A stretch of DNA of 64,000 nucleotides from Raineya orbicola (GTDB taxonomy: Bacteria > Bacteroidota > Bacteroidia > Cytophagales > Thermonemataceae): assembly GCF_002843425.1 (NCBI RefSeq), contig NZ_NKXO01000018.1:1-64000 (forward strand). Reading direction: 5' to 3'. Of the stretch, positions 52,782-61,682 are shown piece after piece. The notes under the pieces are model-generated. The model had not been told where the DNA came from. It saw only the letters and a list, made by a program, of their open reading frames with translations, and did not search any database. A program made the position numbers and the translations under genes. Positions within the stretch are counted from its first letter, which is position 1, and each line of letters starts with the position of its first letter.

Positions 52782-53468
52782 ATGAACTTGAAAAAATATA
52801 TTGCTTTTTCAGCGGTTGTAACAAGCCTCGTACTACATTCGTGTCAGCGTGGTCCGAATGACCCTGGTACTGAGTTTGCTCCTAATATGTATGTTTCTAC
52901 GGCGTATGAGCCATATAGTATGGTAAAAGATAGTACCAACAAAATCAATCCTTATGGTATCAATTTACGTGAGCCTGCACAAGGTACAGTAGCCCGTAGA
53001 AACTATAAAACCACTTATAAAGACGCAAGTACGGGTGAAGAGTATGATTTGGGCTTAATGGTTTATCGCACTCACCCTGATAGTCTGGAAGAAGCGGCAA
53101 AAACTTTGAAAAACCCTCTAAAAATTACCAAACAAGTAATAGCAGAAGGTAAAGTTTTGTATGAATATTTTTGCCAACATTGCCACGGAGCCGAAGGCAA
53201 AGGTGATGGTAAAGTAGGACAAAAATATGGGGGGGTAGCTAATTTGACAGGAGGGCAAATTGCCAAAGCAAATGGTGGTCATATTTTTCACGTTATTACT
53301 CACGGAAAAGGTAGAATGTGGCCTCACGGCTCACAAATGAATGCTTTGGAGCGTTGGAAAATTGTGAGTTACGTACACGTATTGCAAGGGCAAATCAATC
53401 CTGATGGTACGCCTGTAGTAAAAGAGGAAGAAAAGAAAGAGGAGAAAAAAGAGGAAACTAAAAAGTAA
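52782..53468 (+). CDS. actE: Alternative Complex III subunit ActE (monohaem cytochrome c lipoprotein)
   Basis: 228 residues. Lipoprotein signal (IAFSAVVTSLVLHSC), then the act-specific segment (MYVSTAYEPYSM...NPYGINLREPAQGTVAR). The cytochrome c domain has YEYFCQHCHGAEGKGDGKVGQ (haem c) and a distal Met in MWPHGSQM. A strongly charged tail follows (KEEEKKEEKKEETKK). It carries electrons from the complex towards the oxidase. Confidence 0.94.
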   Translation: MNLKKYIAFSAVVTSLVLHSCQRGPNDPGTEFAPNMYVSTAYEPYSMVKDSTNKINPYGINLREPAQGTVARRNYKTTYKDASTGEEYDLGLMVYRTHPDSLEEAAKTLKNPLKITKQVIAEGKVLYEYFCQHCHGAEGKGDGKVGQKYGGVANLTGGQIAKANGGHIFHVITHGKGRMWPHGSQMNALERWKIVSYVHVLQGQINPDGTPVVKEEEKKEEKKEETKK

Positions 53469-53535
53469 TTTCACACAAGAAATTCTTATCTTGTGCTTGA
53501 TGTCTTGTGTCTAAAATTTTTAACAAACTATACTT

Positions 53536-54888
53536 ATGGCAGAAGTACACGTACATTACGATTTGAATGAGAAATATACCTTTACTCCCGAGCTCAAAAA
53601 GAAACTGATGATAGGAATGGGTGTGGGGCTTGTATTACTTATTTTGGGAGTTATTTTAGCATATGCAGGTATTGGCTTTGGTCATCACGAAGCTCACGAA
53701 GCGGGTAAAGCCGCCCAAGAGGCGACTAAACACGCCGAAGGAGGGCATCACGGGGCTACGCCACTCACACGTCTTTGGGCAAATTTGTGGCTTAATGGCG
53801 TATTTTTTACCTACATAGCCGCTATGGGTGTCCTTTTTGTAGCTATTCAATATGTAGCTTACGCAGGCTGGTCGGCTACTATTCGCAGAGTAGCGGAGGC
53901 TTTCGGGGCATTTTTACCCTTTACTGCACCTGTTTTGCTAATTACTTTCTTTCTTGGTGGGCACGACCTTTTCCACTGGACACACCACGACCTTTACGAA
54001 AAAGGCAAAGCTACCTATGACCCCATTATAGCAGGAAAATCAGGATTTTTCTTTTTCCCTTTGGAAGCAGGTTCATTCCCTTTGTTTTGGCTTTTACGCT
54101 TGGTAGCTTTTATAGGGATATGGTATGTCCTTTATCGCGTACTAATTAAAAATTCAGTTGCGGAAGATTATTTGACAGATAAAACAGATTTTAGCTATCA
54201 CAAGCGTAATATCACTATTGGAGCTATTTTTGTTGTTTTCTTTGGTTTGAGCGAATCAGTTTCGGCTTGGGACTGGGTAATGAGCATTGATACCCACTGG
54301 TATAGCACTATGTTTGGCTGGTATGTTTTTGCAAGTTCTTGGGTTTCGGCTCTTGCTGTCCTTACGCTTGCAGTGGTATTTTTGAAAGAAAAAGGTTATT
54401 TGAAAATGGTGAATGAGAACCATTTGCACGATTTGGGTAAATTTATGTTTGCTTTCAGTATATTCTGGACTTATATTTGGTTTGCTCAATATATGTTGCA
54501 GGCTTACTCCAACATTCCCGAAGAAATTGAATATTGGGTGGCTCGCCACGATGGTTTGGAAGGGGTGTATTCGCCTATGATTGTGATGAATGTAATCATC
54601 AATTTCCTTTTTCCATTCCTATTCTTGATGACAAGAGACGCTAAACGCAAAGAAATTTTCTTGAAAATTACAGCCTTTGGCATCTTAATGGGGCATTATT
54701 TAGATTTCTTTGTGATGGTTATGCCTGGCACTGTAAAAGGCAATGGTGGATTTTTCCTTATGGAAATAGGTACGCTAATGCTTTTTGCTTGTGCTTTTGT
54801 GTATGTGTTTGCAACCCAACTTTCAAAACAAGGCTTGATTGCGAAAAATCATCCTATGATGGAAGAAAGTTTGCATCACAGCATCTAA
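53536..54888 (+). CDS. actF: Alternative Complex III subunit ActF (NrfD-like membrane subunit)
   Basis: 450 residues with about ten transmembrane helices, related to ActC. A His-rich loop follows the first helix (FGHHEAHEAGKAAQEATKHAEGGHHG). Conserved stretches: RRVAEAFGAFLPFTAPVLLITFFLGGHDLFHWTH, LSESVSAWDWVMSIDTHWYSTMFGWYVFASSWVSALA, and GRFMFAFSIFWTYIWFAQYMLQAYSNIPEE-like DLGKFMFAFSIFWTYIW. Last act gene; the oxidase genes follow after 67 bp. Confidence 0.95.
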   Translation: MAEVHVHYDLNEKYTFTPELKKKLMIGMGVGLVLLILGVILAYAGIGFGHHEAHEAGKAAQEATKHAEGGHHGATPLTRLWANLWLNGVFFTYIAAMGVLFVAIQYVAYAGWSATIRRVAEAFGAFLPFTAPVLLITFFLGGHDLFHWTHHDLYEKGKATYDPIIAGKSGFFFFPLEAGSFPLFWLLRLVAFIGIWYVLYRVLIKNSVAEDYLTDKTDFSYHKRNITIGAIFVVFFGLSESVSAWDWVMSIDTHWYSTMFGWYVFASSWVSALAVLTLAVVFLKEKGYLKMVNENHLHDLGKFMFAFSIFWTYIWFAQYMLQAYSNIPEEIEYWVARHDGLEGVYSPMIVMNVIINFLFPFLFLMTRDAKRKEIFLKITAFGILMGHYLDFFVMVMPGTVKGNGGFFLMEIGTLMLFACAFVYVFATQLSKQGLIAKNHPMMEESLHHSI

Positions 54889-54955
54889 AATTTTTGATGT
54901 TTGAAAACAAACTCGCTAAACATTTTTTTATAGCAAAAAATAATTTTCAAAACTT

Positions 54956-56089
54956 ATGAACGGCTTGCTTCTAACTTCTATTGCAGTTTTGGTACTAGTG
55001 ATGTTCTTTATTGTGTTTAGAATGTCAAATCTGGTATCCATTTTACGTACAAAAAGCAAGAAAGGGGAGGAAATTGATGTATCTACCAACAATTTTCACG
55101 CATATTTGTTTTTGCTTCTGCCATTGGCAGGTACTATTTGGGCTTTTTGGTATGGCATCAAACACTCGGGATTGTGGTGGCAACCTGACGCGGCTATTCA
55201 CGGGGCTGAATATGACTGGCTGTCTAAGATTGCTCACGTTATTATCATACTTATGTTTTTGGTAACGAATGCGGCGTTATTTTACTTTGCTTACAAATAT
55301 CGTTACAAAAGAAATCATAAAGCTACTTTCTACCCTGATAATATGAAATTGGAAGTAGTATGGACAATCGTGCCTGCTATCATTCTGGCTGTTTTGGTAT
55401 TTACTGGGTGGAATTTGTGGAGAAAAGTTACCAAAGATGCTCCTGAAAATGCTATTCAGATTGAAGTGGTAGGAAAGCAGTTTAATTGGATTGCTCGTTA
55501 CCCTGGTAAAGACGGAAAATTTGGTGGTTATAACTTCCGCTATACCGATGATGTGAATGAGCTTGGTTTAGATTTTACAGATAAAAATGTAAATGACGAC
55601 TTTCAGGCTACTGAATTAGTTTTGGTGAAGGGGAAACCCGTTCAACTCAAAATTCGTGCAAGAGATGTGATTCACAGTGTAAGTTTGCCTCACTTCCGCC
55701 AAAAAATGGACGCAGTACCCGGACAACCTACTACTATGTGGTTTATACCGACCAAAACTACCCAAGAAATGCGTGAAGAGCTAAAATCCAACCCCGAATA
55801 TCTGAAACCTGACCCTTCTACTACCAAAGGAGACCCCAAAGATATGAAGGCTCGCTGGGAAACCTTTGACTACGAAATTGTTTGTCAGGAAATTTGTGGT
55901 AGAGGGCATTTTAGTATGCGTATGAGGGTAATTGTACTTGATGAAAAAGAATATGAGGCTTGGGTTGCTAAACAAGAGCCTTTCGTAGTGAAAAACAAAG
56001 AATACGTTTCAGAGGCTATCAAGCGTCAGACTAAAATGAAACAAGCATCAGGACAAGCTCTCGTAGAAAATACCTCTATGAGTAACTAA
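54956..56089 (+). CDS. coxB: Cytochrome c oxidase subunit II
   Basis: 377 residues with three hydrophobic segments near the N terminus (MNGLLLTSIAVLVLVMFFIVF; AYLFLLLPLAGTIWAFWYGI; IIILMFLVTNAALFYFAYKY) and a following KLEVVWTIVPAIILAVLVFTGW helix. The periplasmic CuA domain has all ligands: His in DVIHSVSLPHF, and Cys-x-Glu-x-Cys-x3-His-x2-Met in CQEICGRGHFSM. There is no fused cytochrome c, so ActE or a soluble cytochrome must deliver electrons. Next to the act operon, as in ACIII-oxidase supercomplexes. Confidence 0.95.
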   Translation: MNGLLLTSIAVLVLVMFFIVFRMSNLVSILRTKSKKGEEIDVSTNNFHAYLFLLLPLAGTIWAFWYGIKHSGLWWQPDAAIHGAEYDWLSKIAHVIIILMFLVTNAALFYFAYKYRYKRNHKATFYPDNMKLEVVWTIVPAIILAVLVFTGWNLWRKVTKDAPENAIQIEVVGKQFNWIARYPGKDGKFGGYNFRYTDDVNELGLDFTDKNVNDDFQATELVLVKGKPVQLKIRARDVIHSVSLPHFRQKMDAVPGQPTTMWFIPTKTTQEMREELKSNPEYLKPDPSTTKGDPKDMKARWETFDYEIVCQEICGRGHFSMRMRVIVLDEKEYEAWVAKQEPFVVKNKEYVSEAIKRQTKMKQASGQALVENTSMSN

Positions 56090-56105
56090 AATTTTGGCAA
56101 AAGTA

Positions 56106-56137
56106 TTTGTATTAAAATATTTATTTTTGTAAATTTG
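56106..56137 (+). promoter_or_regulatory. Separate promoter for coxA
   Basis: TTTG (56106-56109), 20 bp, TAAATTTG (56130-56137), both exact. It lies in the 94-bp gap between coxB and coxA, 46 bp before the ATG. Confidence 0.6.
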
Positions 56138-56183
56138 TATAACAATTTTTTTCGCTTACGTACTCTAACTATTTGAAAATACT

Positions 56184-58115
56184 ATGGCATCAGCAGTTGC
56201 ACACGCTCACGATGTACATACTCACGAAGAGCATCACGAGCATCATCACGAAACATTTCTAACCAAGTATGTTTTTTCTACCGACCACAAAACGATTGCC
56301 AAGCAATTTTTGGTAACAGGTATTTTGTGGGCTTTTGTAGGCGGTTTGCTTTCTATTTTATTCCGCTTGAAACTTGGTTTCCCTGAAATGGATTATACTT
56401 GGCTCAAACCACTTTTGGGCAAGTGGGTTACTGGCGAAGCAGGACAAGGACAATTAGACCCCGAATTCTATTTAGCTTTGGTTACTATGCACGGAACAAT
56501 TATGGTGTTCTTTGTGCTAACAGCAGGTTTGAGCGGAACATTTTCTAATTTCCTCATTCCTTTGCAAATAGGTGCCAGAGATATGGCTTCGGGCTTCTTG
56601 AATATGCTTTCATACTGGTTTTTCTTTGCTTCCAGTGTGATTATGGCGGCTTCTTTTTTCCTTGACGGCGGTCCTGCGGCAGGAGGTTGGGTAGTTTATC
56701 CGCCATTGAGTGCTTTGCCACAAGCCCTAAAAGGTTCAGGTTCAGGAATGACCTACTGGCTCGTATCAATGACCTTATTTATTATTTCATCATTACTGGG
56801 AGGTATCAATTACATCACTACCGTTATTAACCTTCGTACCAAAGGAATGACCTTTTCCCGCTTGCCGCTTACTATTTGGGCATTCTTTGTTACAGCAATA
56901 ATTGGTTTGCTTTCTTTCCCTGTGTTGTTTTCAGCGGCTTTGCTTCTTGTATTTGATAGAAGTTTAGGAACAAGTTTTTATCTGTCAGATATTTATGTAG
57001 CAGGTCAGGCTCTTGACCACACAGGTGGTAGTGCAATTTTGTATCAACACTTGTTCTGGTTCCTCGGACACCCCGAAGTGTATATAGTACTTTTACCTGC
57101 TTTGGGTATTACTTCTGAAATCATTGCAACCAATGCTCGCAAGCCTATATTCGGTTATAAGGCAATGGTTGGCTCAATTCTTTTCATTGGTATTCTTTCT
57201 TTTATTGTGTGGGCTCACCATATGTTTGTAACAGGTATGGACCCTTTCTTGGGTAGTATCTTTATGTTCCTAACACTCATTATTGCAGTACCTTCGGCAG
57301 TAAAAGCCTTCAATTATATCACTACGCTTTGGCGAGGAAATATTCGTTACACACCTGCAATGCTATTCTCAATAGGTCTTGTATCTTTGTTTATTTCAGG
57401 TGGTGTAACAGGAATTATTTTGGGTAATAATGCTTTGGATATTTACCTACACGATACTTACTATGTAGTAGCACACTTCCATTTGGTAATGGGTTCGGCT
57501 TCGTTCTTTGGAATGATGGCGGGTGTGTATCATTGGTTCCCTAAAATGTTTGGCAGAATGATGGACGAGAAACTGGGTTACATTCATTTCTGGCTAACAT
57601 TCATAGGGGTATATTTGGTATTTTTCCCTATGCACTTCATCGGAATAGCAGGTTTCCCTCGCCGTTATTACGAATTTTCAGCTTATGCCGCTTTCCGTGA
57701 CGAAGTATATTTGAATTTGAACCAATTTATCAGCGTTGCCGCCGTAATAACTTTTGGTGCTCAACTTATTTTCGGCTTTAACTTCTTCTATTCTATGTGG
57801 AGAGGTAGAAAAGCTACTCAAAATCCTTGGAATTCTAATACTCTGGAATGGACTGCTCCGCTTGAACCCGGACACGGCAACTGGCCTGGGCAAATTCCTT
57901 TTGTGTATCGCTGGGCTTATGATTACAGCAAGCCTAATGCTGAAAAAGACGGATTTACTGATTTTATCCCTCAAAATGTTCCATATTCAATGACACCTCA
58001 TTCTAATTTGCCCCACGAAAATGAGATGATAGCATTAGAAAAAGAGGAAATGTTACCTCACGATACAACCCTTGAACTTGCAGAACTTGCAAAAAAGAAA
58101 GAAGTAACTGCATAA
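56184..58115 (+). CDS. coxA: Cytochrome c oxidase subunit I
   Basis: 643 residues with at least twelve transmembrane helices. Haem a His in TMHGTIMVFF; CuB site and cross-linked Tyr in GHPEVYIVLLPA; CuB His-His in WAHHMF; haem a3/a ligands in HDTYYVVAHFHLVMG. The N terminus is strikingly His-rich: nine His in the first 22 residues, before the usual FLTKYVFSTDHKTIAKQF. Subunits III and IV do not follow; murG on the other strand does. A strong terminator ends the gene. Confidence 0.97.
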   Translation: MASAVAHAHDVHTHEEHHEHHHETFLTKYVFSTDHKTIAKQFLVTGILWAFVGGLLSILFRLKLGFPEMDYTWLKPLLGKWVTGEAGQGQLDPEFYLALVTMHGTIMVFFVLTAGLSGTFSNFLIPLQIGARDMASGFLNMLSYWFFFASSVIMAASFFLDGGPAAGGWVVYPPLSALPQALKGSGSGMTYWLVSMTLFIISSLLGGINYITTVINLRTKGMTFSRLPLTIWAFFVTAIIGLLSFPVLFSAALLLVFDRSLGTSFYLSDIYVAGQALDHTGGSAILYQHLFWFLGHPEVYIVLLPALGITSEIIATNARKPIFGYKAMVGSILFIGILSFIVWAHHMFVTGMDPFLGSIFMFLTLIIAVPSAVKAFNYITTLWRGNIRYTPAMLFSIGLVSLFISGGVTGIILGNNALDIYLHDTYYVVAHFHLVMGSASFFGMMAGVYHWFPKMFGRMMDEKLGYIHFWLTFIGVYLVFFPMHFIGIAGFPRRYYEFSAYAAFRDEVYLNLNQFISVAAVITFGAQLIFGFNFFYSMWRGRKATQNPWNSNTLEWTAPLEPGHGNWPGQIPFVYRWAYDYSKPNAEKDGFTDFIPQNVPYSMTPHSNLPHENEMIALEKEEMLPHDTTLELAELAKKKEVTA

Positions 58116-58135
58116 AGTTTAGATAAATCAAACTG

Positions 58136-58172
58136 AAATGACAGGCTCACGAGCCTGTCATTTTCTTTTTTT
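58136..58172 (+). terminator. Terminator of the act-cox region
   Basis: 13-bp perfect stem AAATGACAGGCTC / GAGCCTGTCATTT with a 2-nt loop, then TCTTTTTTT. The strongest hairpin in the window. Confidence 0.92.
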
Positions 58173-59262
58173 ACCAAATTTTCATCACCTCTCTAACAAT
58201 TTCTTGGGCGGCATTGGGTTTGGCAAAACGTTTGATATTTTTCTGTAATTCTTTTTGCAGAGCCTCATCAAAAAGTAAATCAATTGTATCGCCTACTAAA
58301 AAAGCTTCGGCGTGTTTATCGGCAACCATCAAGGCGGCTCTATTATTTACAAGTACTTTGGCGTTTTTAGTCTGGTGGTCTTCGGCTACATTGGGCGAAG
58401 GTACTAAAATACAAGGTTTCCCAGCAAGGCATAGCTCTGAGATAGACAAAGCCCCTGCCCTTGAAACAACCACGTCTGCGACCGAATATGCCAAGTCCAT
58501 TACATTGATGAAGTCAAAAACTTTGATAAGGCTTGTTTTAGCTTCGGCTACACTTTTTTTAGCAGTTTCGTAGAAGTGTTTGCCTGTTTGCCAAATCACC
58601 TGAATATCGTTTTCTATTAGCCTATTTATGTTTTTTTGTATGCTCAAATTGATAGTTCTTGCTCCAAGACTACCACCTATCACAAGGAGCGTTTTTTTAT
58701 GCTCTTGCAATCCAAAATGTTGCAAAGCGTTAAGGTGTTTGTTTTCAAGCTCTAAAATATCTTTTCGTACAGGATTACCTGTGAAAACAATTTTTTCTTT
58801 CGGAAAATATTTATCCATTTGAGGATATGCTACGCATATTTTTTTAGCTTTTCGTGATAGAAGTTTGTTGGTAATGCCTGCGTAGCTGTTTTGCTCTTGA
58901 ATGAGTGTAGGTATTTTCATCAAAGAAGCCATTAGCAGTGTAGGAGCACTGGCATATCCTCCTACACCAATACATATATCGGGTTTGAACTCTTGCAAAA
59001 TTTTGCGAGCTTGTGTCAGACTTTTCAGGAGTTTCAAGGGGAAGCGTAAGTTTTCGGTACTGAGCCTTCTTTGAATACCCGCAATATCCAAACCAATAAT
59101 TTTATACCCTGCCAGAGGTACCTTTTGCATTTCCATACGATTATTTGCACCTACAAACAAGATTTCGGTAGCAGGAGCTTGTAGTTTGATTTCGTTGGCG
59201 ATAGCTATGGCAGGGTAGATGTGTCCGCCTGTACCCCCACCACTAATGATGACTTTTTTCAA
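58171..59262 (-). CDS. murG: UDP-GlcNAc:lipid I N-acetylglucosaminyltransferase MurG
   Basis: Adds GlcNAc to lipid I to make lipid II on the inner membrane face. 363 residues. GGTGGHIYPAIAIANEI (N-terminal G-loop), GVGGYASAPTLLMAS, QEQNSYAGITNKLLSRKAKKICVAY, VIGGSLGARTINLSI and RAGALSISELCLAGKPCILVPSP with DHQTKNA (UDP-GlcNAc site). It stands outside a dcw cluster. TAACTTTG at 59284-59291 is its promoter box. Confidence 0.96.
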   Translation of the reverse strand: MKKVIISGGGTGGHIYPAIAIANEIKLQAPATEILFVGANNRMEMQKVPLAGYKIIGLDIAGIQRRLSTENLRFPLKLLKSLTQARKILQEFKPDICIGVGGYASAPTLLMASLMKIPTLIQEQNSYAGITNKLLSRKAKKICVAYPQMDKYFPKEKIVFTGNPVRKDILELENKHLNALQHFGLQEHKKTLLVIGGSLGARTINLSIQKNINRLIENDIQVIWQTGKHFYETAKKSVAEAKTSLIKVFDFINVMDLAYSVADVVVSRAGALSISELCLAGKPCILVPSPNVAEDHQTKNAKVLVNNRAALMVADKHAEAFLVGDTIDLLFDEALQKELQKNIKRFAKPNAAQEIVREVMKIW

Positions 59263-59283
59263 TTTGCTTGCGTTTTAGGTGAG

Positions 59284-59291
59284 CAAAGTTA
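59284..59291 (-). promoter_or_regulatory. -7 box for murG
   Basis: The minus strand reads TAACTTTG, 22 bp before the murG ATG. The rest of the 59263-59460 gap holds only the terminator of the next gene. Confidence 0.55.
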
Positions 59292-59317
59292 AAAATGAAC
59301 TTGGAAAACGCCAAAAG

Positions 59318-59341
59318 AAAAAACCCTCTTTCAAGAGGGTT
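59318..59341 (-). terminator. Terminator of the 7TMR-DISM/SpoIIE gene
   Basis: AACCCTCTT / AAGAGGGTT with a very short loop. On the minus strand it is followed by TTTTTC. It lies 120 bp after the stop at 59461. Confidence 0.7.
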
Positions 59342-59460
59342 ATGAGAACCACTAATAAGCATACGTAAAAAGACTATGCAAAAGTGTAACAAAAGTCTAA
59401 CAAAAACAAGAAAAACTTAAAATTTTTTTAGGATAATGTTTGTTTTGACAAAATAAAGTT

Positions 59461-61647
59461 TTACAATCTTATACCCATTACCAAAATATCATCTCTTTGG
59501 GGGGCATTTTTTTGAAACATTAGGAGTTCTTCTTTCAAAAAATAACATTGTCTATCCATCGGTTCTTTACCATAAAGTAAGAGCAAAGTTTTGAGCTTAT
59601 CGGTACCAAACTTTTGCCTGTCAGGATTCGGATTATCGGTATAACCATCAGTAGAAAGATAAATAACATCTCCTTTTTGAAGCGAGTATTGGTAGGTTTC
59701 GTAAGGAGTTTGCATAATTCCCAAACCACTTCCGCCGATATGACTACGTGAGCCTTTTAGCTCAATAATGGTATCATCTTTGAAAATGTATAGAGGGCGT
59801 CTTGCTCCTGCAAAATACAATTCAAATTCTTCTTCATTTTTAATATCTATGCGGCACAGGCATACGTCCATACCGTCATTGTTACCTGTTTCTCTTTGTC
59901 TGAGCGAAGTAATCACTCCTTCATTGAGGGCAGAAAGCACTTGGGCAGGGTCAAAAATTTTGTTTTCGTTAATGATTTTATTAAGCAGAGTGTTACCTAT
60001 CATACTCATAAAAGCCCCAGGAACGCCGTGTCCTGTGCAATCTACGGCAGCAAAGAAAAGATGATTTTCTATTTTGGAAAACCAGTAGAAATCTCCTGAA
60101 ACCACATCTTTGGGGAAATAAATCAGGAAAAAGTCATCTACGTAGTTTCTGATAATGGTTTCGTCAGGTAAAATGGCTTTTTGTATATGGCTTGCATACT
60201 GAATACTTTGGCTCATATGAGTATTCAGTTCGGTAAGTTCTTTGTTTTTAACTTCAATAAAATCTCTTTGAGCCGTAATTTCCTCTCTTTGTTGCTGTAG
60301 TTCTTCATTTTGAGCTAAAATTTCTTCTTGTTTTTGTTTTAATTCGTGAGTTCTTTCGGCTACTTTTCTTTCTAGCATTTCGTTTTGTTCTTTGATGATG
60401 CGAGCATTTTCTTCTAAAGCCTTCAAGGCTTCGGCTTGTGCCAACGCACGCTCTTTACGAATGGTGTTTACTCTATCAGCGAGAGCAAAGGAAAGCCCCA
60501 CCACTTGAAACATCGCTCCGATAAGATGAGAAACCCTCAAAAATGGGTGATTAGGCACAACTCCTGCAGCAATTAAGGCTACCGTCATAATGCCTATTAA
60601 GAAAAATGCCCAAGAAAGAATAAAGTAAATAGCTGATTTATTCCCAATACGCCAAACCACAACCCCTGTAATCAGTTCTACAATGCCTACAATAAGCATA
60701 GCGATGGTGCCTATTCTCACCGAAATAGAGTAGGGAAGTACCAAGCCAAGTAGAGAAAACATTCCCAGTAAAGCTGCCAAACTCCACAAAACCTTGTTAA
60801 AGCGAGGTAGATACTTTTCTGTACTTAAAAACGAAATCATAAACAAAATCGCTCCAGCTCCGCCTGCACACAAACCCATAGGCACTACGGTATTGCCCCA
60901 CCAAGTGGCATTAGACCACAAGTATTGGAAGGCGTGTCCATTGAGTGCTGCTTGAACAGTTCCATAGAAAACGATATAAATCACATAATACAGGTAGCTA
61001 TTATTGCGAACTGCAAAGAATAGCACTAAATTGTAAATACCCATTATGAGCAATATGCCATAAAAAAAGCCAAACAAAATTTCTGTAATAGCAATGTGTT
61101 TGATAAGTCGGGGTGGGCTGTAAAGATAAGCAGGGAATTGAAGGGAACTATCGCTATCAATTTTTATCAGAAAAGTGCGTGTTTCAAAAGGTTCTAATTT
61201 GAGCGGGAAAACTAAATTTCTGTAAAAAAAAGGTCTTCTACTAAAAGGAACAACATCTCCGACTGTATTTATTACTTTTTCCCAAGAGCTTTCTCCATTT
61301 TGGCTAAAAATATCTACTTTATCCAAAAGAGGATAATCAAATTCTAAGTAGAAAGTTTCTGCTTTGTTGTTTTTGTTGTGTAACTGAAATTTGAGCCATA
61401 GATTGATTTTCTTGAAACCTAAGTTAGGGTCATCTTTAGTAATAGGTTTCCACTTTTCTGCTTCCATTTTGCTGATTTCTTTCAGTGACATTAGCTTGGA
61501 AGCGTCTTCATAATACATAAAATACTTGCTAATGTTTTCTACTTCAATACTTTCAGGAATTTCATAAGGCTTTGTTTGGGCGATAACGAAGGATATTGAA
61601 AAAAGCCAGCAAAATACGACTAATTTCAAAAAATATGATTGCTTCAT
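59461..61647 (-). CDS. 7TMR-DISM sensor with SpoIIE-type PP2C phosphatase output
   Basis: 728 residues from the ATG at 61647, which opens a signal peptide (MKQSYFLKLVVFCWLFSISFVIAQ); nine codons precede it in frame. Extracellular 7TMR-DISMED2-like beta domain (about 30-185, with INLWLKFQLHNKNNKAETFYLEFDYPLLDKVDIFS). Seven transmembrane helices (about 190-395). A long coiled coil (RKVAERTHELKQKQEEILAQNEELQQQREEITAQ). Then the SpoIIE phosphatase: VSGDFYW, DCTGHGVPGAFMSMIG, DGYTDNPN and RDDILVMGI provide the metal Asp residues. Probably transduces an external ligand to a partner-switching pathway. Two SpoIIE phosphatases in this window share output but not sensor. Confidence 0.92.
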   Translation of the reverse strand: MKQSYFLKLVVFCWLFSISFVIAQTKPYEIPESIEVENISKYFMYYEDASKLMSLKEISKMEAEKWKPITKDDPNLGFKKINLWLKFQLHNKNNKAETFYLEFDYPLLDKVDIFSQNGESSWEKVINTVGDVVPFSRRPFFYRNLVFPLKLEPFETRTFLIKIDSDSSLQFPAYLYSPPRLIKHIAITEILFGFFYGILLIMGIYNLVLFFAVRNNSYLYYVIYIVFYGTVQAALNGHAFQYLWSNATWWGNTVVPMGLCAGGAGAILFMISFLSTEKYLPRFNKVLWSLAALLGMFSLLGLVLPYSISVRIGTIAMLIVGIVELITGVVVWRIGNKSAIYFILSWAFFLIGIMTVALIAAGVVPNHPFLRVSHLIGAMFQVVGLSFALADRVNTIRKERALAQAEALKALEENARIIKEQNEMLERKVAERTHELKQKQEEILAQNEELQQQREEITAQRDFIEVKNKELTELNTHMSQSIQYASHIQKAILPDETIIRNYVDDFFLIYFPKDVVSGDFYWFSKIENHLFFAAVDCTGHGVPGAFMSMIGNTLLNKIINENKIFDPAQVLSALNEGVITSLRQRETGNNDGMDVCLCRIDIKNEEEFELYFAGARRPLYIFKDDTIIELKGSRSHIGGSGLGIMQTPYETYQYSLQKGDVIYLSTDGYTDNPNPDRQKFGTDKLKTLLLLYGKEPMDRQCYFLKEELLMFQKNAPQRDDILVMGIRL

Positions 61648-61682
61648 GTTGTGTTTTAGTATTTTAATAAACAAATTAGATA

